Shown in pieces: positions 1 to 9,943 of a stretch of DNA of 64,000 bases. The position numbers and the translations under genes are program-made. This stretch comes from Suillus spraguei (Eukaryota; Basidiomycota; Agaricomycetes; Boletales; Suillaceae). The stretch's first letter is position 1. The number at the start of each line of letters is the position of its first letter. The stretch lies in contig JABCPU010000002.1 in the NCBI GenBank assembly GCA_016800925.1, positions 186,001 to 250,000 of the forward strand, read 5' to 3'. The notes beneath the pieces were generated by a model. That model had not been told where the DNA came from, did no database searches, and saw only the letters and a list, made by a program, of their open reading frames with translations.

Positions 1-1146
1 CTCGGTGCTGGTTTACACTCCAGTGCGTAGTCCTCCTGGATATTTGATTGACGCTTAAATGTCTTTGAAACATCAGATGACGCAAATCAGTGCATGCGCG
101 TTTCGTCTGCTCTTGAAGCTGGATCGGTATGTTCTATATCGCTCCGGCATGTTCCCTAATTGACGGTATCCAAAGGTTTGGGTAAATCAATACAATTTGT
201 TGAATAACAATGTCCCGTTCGGCGGGAAAAAGCAGAGTGGCATCGGTGAGCAATTATTGAGTACGAAGAACGTTCAATATGTCTGATTCGCGAGCAGGCC
301 GTGAACTTGGAAGCTATGCACTCGATGAGTACACTTCGGTCAAGGCTGTTCACTGGAACTTTGGAGAGAAACTCGACTGGCCATTGTAGTAGCAGGACTG
401 ACACCACCGAGCTCGTGGACCATCAACGATTGTATTTTCATCTGTACGATATCGTAGCTGATCGCCGTTCAAACAATGTTCAACTGTAATATTAATGTTG
501 ATACTGTGAGAGCCTCCACGACTTTGTAACAGCACTGGGTGTTGTTGAGTCACAAGAGAAGTGCGCGCTTCGGACGAAACCACACCGTGATGGCGCAGAC
601 GACAAAATCATCACGCAAACGAAGAGTTCAGTCAACTTATCTTCGATGGACTGCGCGTCTAAAACGGGCGGCAGGAACTGCGGACCGAAGGGAGACGGCA
701 TTCCGACCCGGAATCCAGAAGTGTGGGAGGGGCGGTGACCTCAGACTATAATATAGATGGACCCAAATTGGATTTTTGAATAAAATAATAAGTAACGAGG
801 AACTAAGTAAGAGCTTGAGGGCTGAAAGGAAGGCGATAATTTGTAAGTCGGAAATTTCATTCGTACTGACTCCCACAAGGTTTGATGATTTGAAAAGAAG
901 AAACAACATTGTTCAAATCTTAGCTAGGGGAATCATACGATGACAAGATAACTGGGTGCATAACTCAAAACTCTCTATCTGATCGAACAACACGCTCGCA
1001 ACAGTCACAAAAAGTCCACATCACATCTGCACGGTTGTAACAAGGAAGGTATCACATCAGCGTGCCGGTCGACCGGGTACTATTAATTCTGCCCGCCAGG
1101 ATGGGTCGATGGGTAAGCGGCCATGTCCCCACCCCCTGGACCCATG
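1..1146. other. left edge, no confident gene; possible minus-strand exon
   Basis: No gene is recognised. A minus-strand reading frame opens at an ATG at 701 (MPSPFGPQFLPPVLDAQSIE...) and stays open to 492. Its start looks protein-like, and GT/AG sites allow further exons toward the left edge, so this could be the 5' end of a gene leaving the window. I could not match it to a family. About 700-1000 is AT-rich and shows nothing coding-like. Confidence 0.25.
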
Positions 1147-1634
1147 TCAACCGGGTGGCTTCCATTGGACATTCAGCACAGGAAGGCAGAAAGGAGAGTG
1201 TACTGACACATTTGGCTGACCATACTCATCAAACCAGCCACCGGTATTAAACGTGTCCAGGTACAAGAGATTGCCCTGTTGGAGCGAGGCATCCAGGTGA
1301 CCAGAAGCATCTGTGAATGGACGTAAATGCCGCGCAAGAAGCATAAGTCTTACTCGCGTACCAGCATTCGTGGGCACAGTGGATGCATTGTGATGGACGA
1401 CAGCGACGGAATCATCATGTGGAGCGGTTGGATTGACCTCAGCGTATACGCATGGTCTACCGGTCTCAGAGCACCGGTTACAAATGCCCAACGTTGGGTT
1501 CAAGACACACTGACAAACGATGAGAGGTTAAGAATACAAAAGGTCAGAAAGTTACTGACTTTCCTCTTGAGCTTCCTGCATGATTGACAGGCTTGCGGGG
1601 CTCGATGCTGCATCGCAATTGCAATTGCGTTCAT
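1147..1634 (-). CDS. Zn2Cys6 fungal transcription factor, N-terminal part (incomplete or decayed)
   Basis: Exon 1 (1634-1560) encodes a short N-terminus ending ACQSCRKLKRK. A 50-nt intron (1559-1510, GTCAGT...CAG) follows. Exon 2 starts with Cys and continues through ICNRCSETGRPCVY. Joined, this gives C-x2-C-x6-C-x8-C-x2-C-x6-C, a complete Gal4-type binuclear zinc cluster that would bind DNA in the nucleus. The frame then runs about 95 residues, with a plausible acidic/Tyr-rich stretch (GGWFDEYGQPN), to a TGA at 1147. No fungal_trans regulatory domain was found downstream. Either further exons lie toward the left edge or the gene is truncated. The zinc cluster is firm; the extent is not. Confidence 0.6.
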
Positions 1635-2763
1635 CGCTGGATCCATGAAGATATGGACAATGTCTGCACTTCTTATATAGCAACAGAAAAGTGAAAAAGA
1701 GCCATGCTTGCAGACTTGATTGTAACTGACAAAGGTGTGGTTTCAGCGAGGTAAAGGAATGGATGGCCGGATCTATCAACATATTTCCACTTCCGGAATG
1801 GTTGCTCATTGTCAGGTTGTGAAACGAACCAAAGTTGAATTTGATCTATTCTTGCCACCAGGACATGCTGGACAGATGCTTGTCGCCTGGCAGACCCTGT
1901 GGTGTTCATATCAATTAAGTTGAGAATTAATGATAGAACAGGATTATACGGTTTTGCGATGACAACTGACTCAGCTTCTTGTCGTGTTTGAGGGGGGCGA
2001 GGAAGATGAACAAGCGACAGTAACCCCAATTTCCAGAGGCTCTGGGCAGAGATGCCAAATTAGTTCGGTGGACCCTGCACACCAACGTCAACCCTTACTG
2101 TATTCAGCTTTACTGTAGTAAAATTGACGTATGGATTGGGTATTGCAGGGCCGACAACATGCATTCTTGGCGATTGAAGGAGATACGGTTCCGTCACGAA
2201 ACACCGTCCACACGAGGTCACTGAAGATCGAGGCTCATTTGAGCTTTAGAACAATGCCACAAATGTAACATCTCGCGCCTCGTATAGGCGCTAGCAACAG
2301 CAGGTGTTCATAAGCACTGCTGCATGCCGACTGTGCAGTAAGCACATGGCAGAATGGGTCTTCTAGTTGGATGACTAGTCCATCAGAAAAATTTGTAAGA
2401 TACGGGTGACTGCGGGGGTTCTGGTGCTTCGATCATGAACACTAGCATGAATAACGATGAATGAATTCCGCTTCAAGTCCACTCGGCGGAATTTCAAGAG
2501 AGAACGAATGAACGATTCCTAATTGGCTGACTGCTATACGCATAAACGATTTTCATTGGCTGACTACATCATGTGATTCTTACGTATACGGTGATGATCG
2601 GTGTTGCCGCCGGTGTGATGAAAAAGGCACGACTGGGGTACAAATCAAACTCTGATTCTCCAAACTACATACACGAACAGGCTGATATCCCCAACTCCGT
2701 ATCCTCTACCAAGTCAGTGCTTCAGTTATGTATCCAAATTTAAGCCAAATGACTTAAGCGTAC
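1635..2763. other. spacer between two Zn2Cys6 genes
   Basis: Only an unrecognised minus-strand frame (2029-1673, 118 codons) overlaps this stretch. It has no motif I know. The rest shows nothing coding-like. It probably holds the promoter of the 1147-1634 gene and 3' remnants of the 3047 gene. Confidence 0.3.
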
Positions 2764-3047
2764 CTATGGTATAAAACCACCACCCTGTGAGTGACCCCAG
2801 TTGGCAAAGACGAAAGAGGGCTCGGGTTGCGGTTCAACCGCAAGGCTGCATTTAATTCCCCGTTTCGCGCACAATGCGCAGGGTTGAGCCGGACGGTCCT
2901 TGTCGTAGTCGCACTTTTGATAGTGATTAGCCATGTTGCAAATAATGCAAGAAACAAAAATTTGCTAACTTTCTTTCTGGCGGTGCGACACACCTCGCAC
3001 GCTTGAACTGCCTTTGCACGCATCGTGATAGGCCTGGATGTCTCCAT
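2764..3047 (-). CDS. short Zn2Cys6 protein, probably a truncated transcription factor
   Basis: Exon 1 (3047-2970) starts METSRPITMRAKAVQ and ends CEVCRTARKK. A 56-nt intron (2969-2914, GT...AAG, internal CTAAT branch-like site) follows. Exon 2 begins with the third zinc Cys (CDYDKDRPAQPCALC) and contains the last Cys in AKRGIKC. The pattern is C-x2-C-x6-C-x10-C-x2-C-x6-C. A TAG at 2764-2766 ends the frame after about 75 residues, right before a GTACGC that would be a good donor. The product as read is only a zinc cluster plus a 27-residue tail. Either it is a mini-protein, or the stop has truncated a normal-sized regulator. The intron sits at exactly the same place in the zinc cluster as in the neighbouring gene at 1147-1634. 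Confidence 0.65.
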
Positions 3048-3579
3048 ATTGACAGTGAGTTGAGTATTCGGTGGGTTGAATTTAGTTTGTTCGGGTATTT
3101 CGATGAGATAAATTTAGCGAGTTCGCTGGTGTTTTATACCAAGGACGTTACGGTCATCTGCTAACTTGGAAATTTGATACCAAAGAAAGCAAAGAACACG
3201 ACTTTCCATGCTGCCTACCAAGATCAGCTGCTAGTGGAGCATGAGACGCTTGGGAATGGTAGCCTGTCCCTGGAAGATAAACTTCCGGTGGGTCGGTGTC
3301 CGTCTCCTAAAAGACAGGATACCGATCTGCGTGCAATCCGGTTCTTATTGAAGACTAGCGCATATTGATCCTGTTCATTGAGCAACCCCATCACGATCTG
3401 ACATCCTAACTCTGCAGAATTTGCTTGATGTGTGTAAATGCTGCCTTGACATATACCACAAAGTTTATGAAATCAACTTAATTTAAAGTGGTGGCCGTGT
3501 TCAACGGACATCTACGACGCATCTCCAGGAATCAAAATCTCTACTATTACAACGCGATGCAACGCACGTGGAGTTAATT
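3048..3579. other. intergenic
   Basis: Upstream region of the minus-strand Zn2Cys6 gene and 3' flank of the proteasome gene. A short plus frame (3174-3368) shows no recognisable feature. Nothing else seen. Confidence 0.4.
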
Positions 3580-4569
3580 CTATAGCGCCAAATAATCTCT
3601 GACCTCCTCCTCGCTGAGTTTGCGGAAACTTGGTTTAGGCCGGCCTGTTTCGCCCCCTATTTTCCCAGCTTCCAGCTCCTCGAGTGTTGGGACAGTGACA
3701 ACACCGATTTCTATCGTCTTCTCGGTCATCTGACCTTCAAAACCCTCTTTCAGCGTCAACAGTGCGGTGTGGATGGCGTCCTCCAGGCTTATGTCGTCGT
3801 TGTATCTAAAAACGATCGCGAAGTCAGCGGAAGAGAAACAGATACGCCACATAAGCCTCACCGCTTTTCCAAGAACGTTTTGGCATTGACCATGTTTTTC
3901 CCGATAGCACTGGCCTTCCACGCCCAAAAAGATCCCGAAGGATCAACCTGGTATAAACTTGGACCACGGTTGATGTCCCACCCTGCGACAAGTAATGACA
4001 CGCCGAAAGGCCGCACCCCTCTGAGCAAGAGAATTAAAAACACGCGTGATCCGTTGTACATACAACCACAAGGCAGATCTTCTTACCCAGATTGAGTTGC
4101 CTTCTGCATAACAGTGGCGATCTCCTGCGTCAAAACCTTCGTGGGTGGATACTCTCCGTATATTTTCCAATATGCCTGCGCGCTCTTCCGAGCCCTTGCG
4201 ATCAAAACGCGGAAGTCAGGACCCATGCCTGAATACACGATCCCAATATTCGGGCACACTACTGCCACCTTCTCGATCATGGAGTCGTCTATTAAAATGG
4301 AGGAGGACTTCTTCTCAGTGGCGATGACAATGCCATTGGATGCTGCGAGGCAGACTCAGCATGTGATTTGCAACAAAGTAGACGGAGTACCTTTGATACC
4401 GAGACTGGTTGTTCCCTGTGAGACTGCAGCCAATGCATGTTCGATCTGAACGAGTTTACCGCTTGGTGAGAATACTGTAAGGGAGTAGCTAACCACAAAA
4501 AGTAAGAGAAGCAAGGAGATCAGCGGAAGGGATTATGAACCTGTAAGCGCCTCCATCTGCGTTGGCCAT
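3580..4569 (-). CDS. PRE8: 20S proteasome subunit alpha-2
   Basis: Alpha-ring subunit of the 20S core particle (PSMA2 family), acting in cytosol and nucleus in ubiquitin-dependent proteolysis. Five exons join in frame. The start is ATG at 4569 ([20 protein letters not shown]). Next come [20 protein letters not shown], the [10 protein letters not shown] segment, [17 protein letters not shown], and [10 protein letters not shown]. The last exon holds [36 protein letters not shown] and the C-terminal [12 protein letters not shown]. Introns are about 50 nt with GT-AG ends. The total is about 260 residues, longer than the usual 234. The extra length comes mainly from a charged insert (roughly [17 protein letters not shown]) shortly before the C-terminal helix. 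As an alpha subunit it lacks a catalytic N-terminal Thr. Confidence 0.95.
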
Positions 4570-5065
4570 TATGAACCGTCAGGACGAGGATAGGAGATAA
4601 AGAATATCGTTGATGTGGGAGGCAATAAAGCTTGAAGAACGCGTTATGTTACTGCTACTGGTACACGCGTCGTTCAGCCTTAGAATTCAACAGGCACAAA
4701 CAACCACATGGAATTTCAGCTTACCATATCGACCATCACTTCATAAGGCAAGTACTATTTAAATGGGACTTTGCTCCAGTCTTCCGCAACTCACGTACAG
4801 GGTGTACTGTAGGCTTTAAGCTCCTCGCGGATTTATGGCACAGTACTATCAGGGTGTATCACAGGGCTCAGCCTCAGTCCTTTAAGTTCATGGCGGTATC
4901 TCTCGTCCGTCTCAGGAATGATCCACCAATGCAAAAAATCCTTGTTACACGTATGTAATACAATATATCGACTATCTGTTTTAGTCTGCCTCGCATGTCT
5001 CATTATCTAAGTTAGGTTGATCACGAAATTGATCAATGACACGTATAACATCCGGCATCTTATCT
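4570..5065. other. intergenic
   Basis: Holds the PRE8 promoter side and the 3' end of the peroxiredoxin gene. A plus frame at 4632-4958 has unlikely composition (Cys/His/Tyr-rich) and no family resemblance, so it is not called. Confidence 0.4.
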
Positions 5066-6055
5066 TTATTCGCTATCCTTGAGGGGTGTCGTGCGTAGGT
5101 AGGGTTGCTAATAGAGGTATGTCAATATTTAGTAACGGGTTCTATATCAAACAATTTACCTTGTGGAAGGTGACCTCAGGGAAAAGCACCTTGGCCTCAT
5201 CATTGGCAACGGAAGGGTGGACAATGACATCGTCACCCTTGTTCCAGTTGACTGGTGTAGTTATGCGATGTTTGTCGCCTAGCTGCAAAGCTGAAAGGGT
5301 CGAGTGAGTGCATGCAAAACATTCATGTCACGATGCTTACAGTCTACAACACTAGATGCAGTTATTAATGTCAAGTTGTAACTCAAAAAAATTGACAGAC
5401 TCACCGGAGAATCTCATTGAAGTTTCGTCCGGTGGAAGCCGGATAAGCAAGTGTTAAACGAATGACTTTCTTGGGATCAATCACAAATACAGTGCGGATC
5501 TTCAAACGAGTTAAATTGTGGTAGAGACTCGATTGGTGCTTAAGTTTGAGCGTACCGTAAAGGGAAGACCCTTTGCGTCGCGGTTTGTCGCATCTTGCTC
5601 ATCAAGCATACCATAGAGGGTGGAGATTTTCCTGTCCTTATCGGCAATCTACACGGCGGTATTAAAGGCTGTACCAATCAGGATATAGTTATACATACGA
5701 TAGGGAACTGCACGTTTGTTGGTCCGTAGCTCGCGCCAAAGTCGTTGATATCTTTAACCCACTTGTTGTGGTCTTCGAGGCCATTGGCAGAAATCCCAAT
5801 GACTTTAACATTACGCTTAGCAAAGTCATCAGCGCGGCGAGCGACCTCGCCGAGCTCAGTGGTGCAGACCGGTGTAAAGTCTCCGGGATGCGAGAAGAGA
5901 ATTGCCTACATGGCTACTCGTCAATATCCCGAGGATCATCGCTAACGAAATGCGCTCACCCAAGAGTTGCCGATCCATTCGTGAAACCTGATAGGTCCAG
6001 CAGTAGTCTCTGCTTCAAAATCGGGGGCAGTATTTCCTAGGCGAAGGGAAGGCAT
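5066..6055 (-). CDS. 1-Cys peroxiredoxin (Prx6 type)
   Basis: Thiol peroxidase reducing hydrogen peroxide and alkyl hydroperoxides. The start is MPSLRLGNTAPDFEAET; after intron 1 come WAILFSHPGDFTPVCTTELG with the peroxidatic Cys (PVCTTE), then NVKVIGISANGLEDHNKW and DFGASYGPTNVQFPI. Later exons give IADKDRKISTLYGMLDEQDA, VRTVFVIDPKKVIRLTLAYP, STGRNFNEILR, TTPVNWNKGDDVIVHPSV, and a final exon QPYLRTTPLKDSE. This order and the C-terminal PVNWxxGDD...PYLRxTP block are those of the Prx6/1-Cys group, not of 2-Cys Prx1. No obvious N-terminal mitochondrial presequence is read, unlike yeast Prx1, so the protein is probably cytosolic. The gene lies only 210 bp from SSU72, in the same orientation. Confidence 0.93.
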
Positions 6056-6265
6056 TGTGTGGTATATAGACCGCGTAGATCAATATTCAAACCCCTTTAT
6101 AATGTGGCAGGATGGTCAATGATTGCGTCTTAATTTCTCACGACTGACTGAGATGATGAAAGGATGGCGGTACATATCGCCGTATCAGGTGACGGCTTTG
6201 GGCATGATAGATGACTGTGTTGTTTACAAAAGTCCATGAGGGTCTCATGATATGAATATTTTTTA

Positions 6266-7392
6266 CTAGTAAAAAGCTATGGCGTGTAAAAGACTGTGGG
6301 GATGACGCTCTTGTTGCACCTGCAGTATCCTATCGATATCTTCATCGATATCTTGGGAGATTTCGATCTAAAATTTTTGTGACAAATGAGTACAGAACCA
6401 CAGTCCGTGGAAAAATACAGAAGCAAACGTACAGCAGCGGCTAAATCCAGCATCGCCTTTCCAGCAATGAGTGCTTCCTCATGGTTGTCTTTAATCTCGA
6501 TATTGATGATATGAACGGGCTTATTGAATTCGCCACCGCGACTGAGTAGGTCTGGTAGAACATATTAGTGAGCTATGAATTTGATAAGCGGTGCCAACGG
6601 CACTCACCATCACAGACAGCATCAAAGCAACGTTCTTCACACGTAATAACTACATCCGCAACCGTCTTGCTGTCCTGCCACCGTTCTGGAGCTAGCTTTA
6701 TCCGCCTATTCCGATCAAGCATCTGGAGAAGTCCATTTGCAGTGTACCTGGGATGTGTTTGTCAGACTTAGGTCATAAGGCGATATAGCGTACTTGCAAT
6801 CTCGCGTCTTTTGCGCTGAGTTCCTCGTATATTGAGTTATATGGCGTACCAAACGAATAAATGTTGGGCTTGTCAATTGATGGTCCAGGTAGGCGCACAG
6901 CAGAGCCCGTGCCGTAAGAAATCACTCTGTACCCGGCTTTGCTTCGTGTTTTTGGGTATTAGATATAATGAATGATATCAAAAACGTGTTGTGGTACGGA
7001 CTGCAAGACATGATGACCTTCCATAGAACGATTCTGTAAACGTCATGTAAGACTTCTTCGTGACTGTACTAAGAAGAACGCAAACCCACTTGATTGCTTG
7101 CACACACAACGCAAAAGAGCAGTCTAGGTTTGTATGCAGAGGATCCCGCATTGTTTGCAGGAGTCGAGGGGCCAGCAATGGCATTCTCGGAAACTGTGTC
7201 AGCTTGCTGCACGAGAACATTGGAAATCATGGGTTGTGATGCCATATATGCTCCATTCGTAGTCCATTGTGTTGCACCTGGTCCTGATCCACTTTGTTGT
7301 TGGGGTGAGAGAGTAGGCAATGCAGATGGTCCTCGCTGCAAACGTGGGTCTATGCGTGCTAAGCGTGGATCGCGAGCTCGACGTGGATCCAT
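6266..7392 (-). CDS. SSU72: RNA polymerase II CTD phosphatase Ssu72
   Basis: Ssu72 removes phosphate from Ser5/Ser7 of the Pol II CTD and belongs to the cleavage/polyadenylation machinery in the nucleus. The N-terminus starts at ATG 7392 ([19 protein letters not shown]) and carries about 90 residues of low-complexity Ser/Pro/Gln-rich sequence not found in yeast Ssu72. Then comes [12 protein letters not shown], with an intron right there, followed by NRSMEGHH. Together these form the C-x5-R phosphatase loop (CASNQNR). Further blocks are the SFGTPYN segment, [17 protein letters not shown] and [16 protein letters not shown]. The last exon ends LLHAIAFY, close to the known HTVAFY C-terminus. The long disordered N-terminal extension is the one unusual part; an internal start nearer the catalytic domain cannot be ruled out. 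Confidence 0.93.
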
Positions 7393-7882
7393 GGGTAGTT
7401 CTGGACACAATATTGTCAGCCTTGGTATGATGTTAGTTGACTGGCAGTAAAAGCGTCAGCAGTATCTAGAACACTTGCTAGTCTCCAACTCGACCCAGCA
7501 ACTTTAATGTATTGTGCGGGTCGATGAAGATTCCACTCTGAATCATCATAGCGTACTAAATATGCATTAATTGCTTACCTTCCAGGACTTGGCTAGGTGG
7601 AATGGCGACTATGTCGAGTGTACGAAACAAGTGGTCAGAAAAACAACAACAAACACATCGAAGGTTACTAGACTTTACATGGTAACGCTCTATGACCGCC
7701 GATGTTCATCAACATCGACATATAGACAGTTCGCTTAAGAACCTGGGTAGGCCTGGGGTTGTTAGATGTGTATGGATCGTCGCTGGTATCACGATATCGG
7801 CGTATTGCCGTGCGTTGTAAATCTATTCGGGCCGGGACGTCGCACTCACTCTTGAACTTATAGGACACCTCTAATTTCTGTG
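7393..7882. other. divergent promoter region
   Basis: Separates SSU72 (minus) from the F-box gene (plus). A minus-strand frame at 7668-7898 is unconvincing. No specific site is identified. Confidence 0.35.
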
Positions 7883-9393
7883 ATGGATTGCGTATCATGT
7901 ATTCGCGAACTCACGGAAGACGACACAATTTTGATCCATCAGACCATGATGGCTGATGAGGAGGCAATCCAGGAACTGAACAGCGAAATGACCATACTGA
8001 ATTCTGTTCTGGAGCGCCTCCGCTTGCAGAGGGACAAGCACCAGGAGAACATACGTCGGGCTCGCTCATTGTTAACTCTTGCTCGCCGCCTGCACCTGAG
8101 CTGCTAGTTCGCATATTTGAGATATGTGCCAAAAGCGGCTGGACGCGTGCACCTGTTGTTGTCTCTCAAGTATGCTTGGCTTGGAGGAAAGCCGCAGCAT
8201 TTCCTTGTGTATGGTCCCATCTCTTCCTTGACTTGAGATCGGGAAACTCGACCGGCAAGGTGGGGTTTTGGTTGAGCAAAGTTCAACACGCGCCGTTGCA
8301 TATAACATTGGATATCCCTCTCGAGTCGCCGTCATTGGACGAGGTTTTGGGTTTGCTCATTCCTCGCTCCAAGCAATGGCGGACCCTTATCGTCAAATCT
8401 GTAGACTCGACGACAATGAACTACGTCCTTCGCCGCTGCGATTTCCCTTTACCTGATTTAAGGCAACTCAATGTCATCACTGAAATGGAGGGTTCTCAGG
8501 GAGATCCTGTGAATATGTCATCTCTCCAAGACGCTCCGCGTCTGTCTCGATTACTCATCGAACAACCGAATCTTCCACAATGGAGTGACTTTATGGGAGT
8601 CACAAAACTGCACGTTGTGCTCTCCTCTTCAACTTTGTTCATACCTTCCATAAATGCCACCGATTGGATAGAAATGTTGCAGGCCTTGCCAGAGTTAAGG
8701 GACCTCACACTGGAGCTCTCTAAACCAGGAACACGCGCATACAATAATACCCAACGCACTGTGGATCTTCCTCATCTGGAATCACTGACACTTTACGTCT
8801 CTCCCGAAGTGAACGGAATTCTTTCGACAATGCGCGCACCTGCGTTGCGTCGGCTCCACCTGCGCTGCTCATCCGATCCCCTTGCACGCCCCCACATGCC
8901 TTCCGGTGCCCATTTATGCCGGTTCCTTGAGTCTTCCCCTTGTGTACAGCTTCTAGAACTCTATGATGTTGATGTGGAACGCACTGACTTTGTGCGATGT
9001 TTCGAGCTCCTTCCTAAACTAGAGGAACTTCGCCTGCACGACAGTGACATTGCTGATGAACAGCTGCGGCTGCTACACGGGGACAACGGGCATTGCCCAA
9101 ACCTTGCTCGCCTTGACTTCCGCTGGTGCAATTATCTAACTGGCAGTGCGCTCGTGAACCTTACCCAGAGTCGGCTACCACAAGATGAGAGTGAGGATAG
9201 ACTGTCGCCCACAATGCCACAAACGAGGCGGATTAATGAAGTGGCTGTTATCAACTGCCTACACGTCAAAGAACAGGATGTTCTTGATCTAGCGGAAATG
9301 ACACTTTGTAGGCTCCTGATGAGGTCAGACGAAGATCACTGTTGTGAGCATATGCATATCGGTCTCGGTCTCTCGAAAAGAATACTGACGTGA
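7883..9393 (+). pseudogene. F-box/LRR protein gene with a one-base frameshift in the F-box
   Basis: F-box proteins recruit substrates to SCF ubiquitin ligases; this layout is a large agaricomycete family. The first frame (ATG 7883) encodes MDCVSCIRELTEDD... and a coiled coil (EAIQELNSEMTILNSVLERL) and ends at 8107. The F-box continues in the next frame: PELLVRIFEICAKSGWTRAP, then VSQVCLAWRKAAAFPCVWSH. From there about 400 residues of LRR-like sequence follow (repeated LxxLxL, e.g. LPKLEELRLHDSDI and CPNLARLDFRWCNYL) to TGA 9393. The two frames meet at about 8088-8100, where the family's RRLPPELL would need one more base in a CTGCACCTGAG stretch. No intron of usable size fits. It is either a real mutation or an assembly error; everything after it is open. 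Confidence 0.7.
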
Positions 9394-9943
9394 TCGCCAG
9401 ACAGAAGGGGTTGCTGCAACAATGAGAGATATAGGCAACGGCTGCGACTGCGTCACCACAGTAAGTTGCCGAAAAGAGTCATCCTCTGATCATAGATCAA
9501 ACTTAAGCTTGAAAGTTTGTACAATCGGCCTAGAACACTGGAATTCGGACTGTAAATAGACAACGCGGACACTACAGTTACTTTCATATCGATAGACCTG
9601 ACTTTTTTTTCATTTACCGCTTATATTTACATGTGGAGCTGGACAAACAGCAGGGTCCCGCGTTGTATGTACGATATTACTCGGGCGGAACAAGGGCGAA
9701 AATACCCCTAGAACAACTAAGTAGTCACAACGTGTGGACAGACAGTGCCGCCATGTGCATGAACTACTATTGTTTTACAGCCACCGGAGTGTGCATGTGG
9801 CGGTGTCCAGGTTGCCATTCAAGGGTATTTCGCCTGACCGAGGTAGGTGATGGGAAAGGTTGTGTCGGACCACCTAAACCTGCAATCGTGACCACTTTAT
9901 GTCGCGGTACAGATGATAGATTCAACATACCACTGCAATATCT
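9394..9943. other. intergenic with an unrecognised plus-strand frame
   Basis: Plus frame 9633-9947 (104 codons, Cys-containing WRCPGCHSRVF segment) is not recognisable. It ends just inside the 3' end of the minus-strand HET relic, suggesting the relic's truncation point lies near 9945. A short T-run (9604-9611) is visible. Nothing else. Confidence 0.3.

Noticed and set aside
4632..4958. 108-codon plus frame between PRE8 and the peroxiredoxin
   Set aside because: No similarity to a family and sits in a promoter/3' flank region.
7094..7450. 118-codon plus-strand frame over the SSU72 5' region
   Set aside because: Lies opposite a clearly conserved coding exon (CVVCASNQ) and has no family resemblance.
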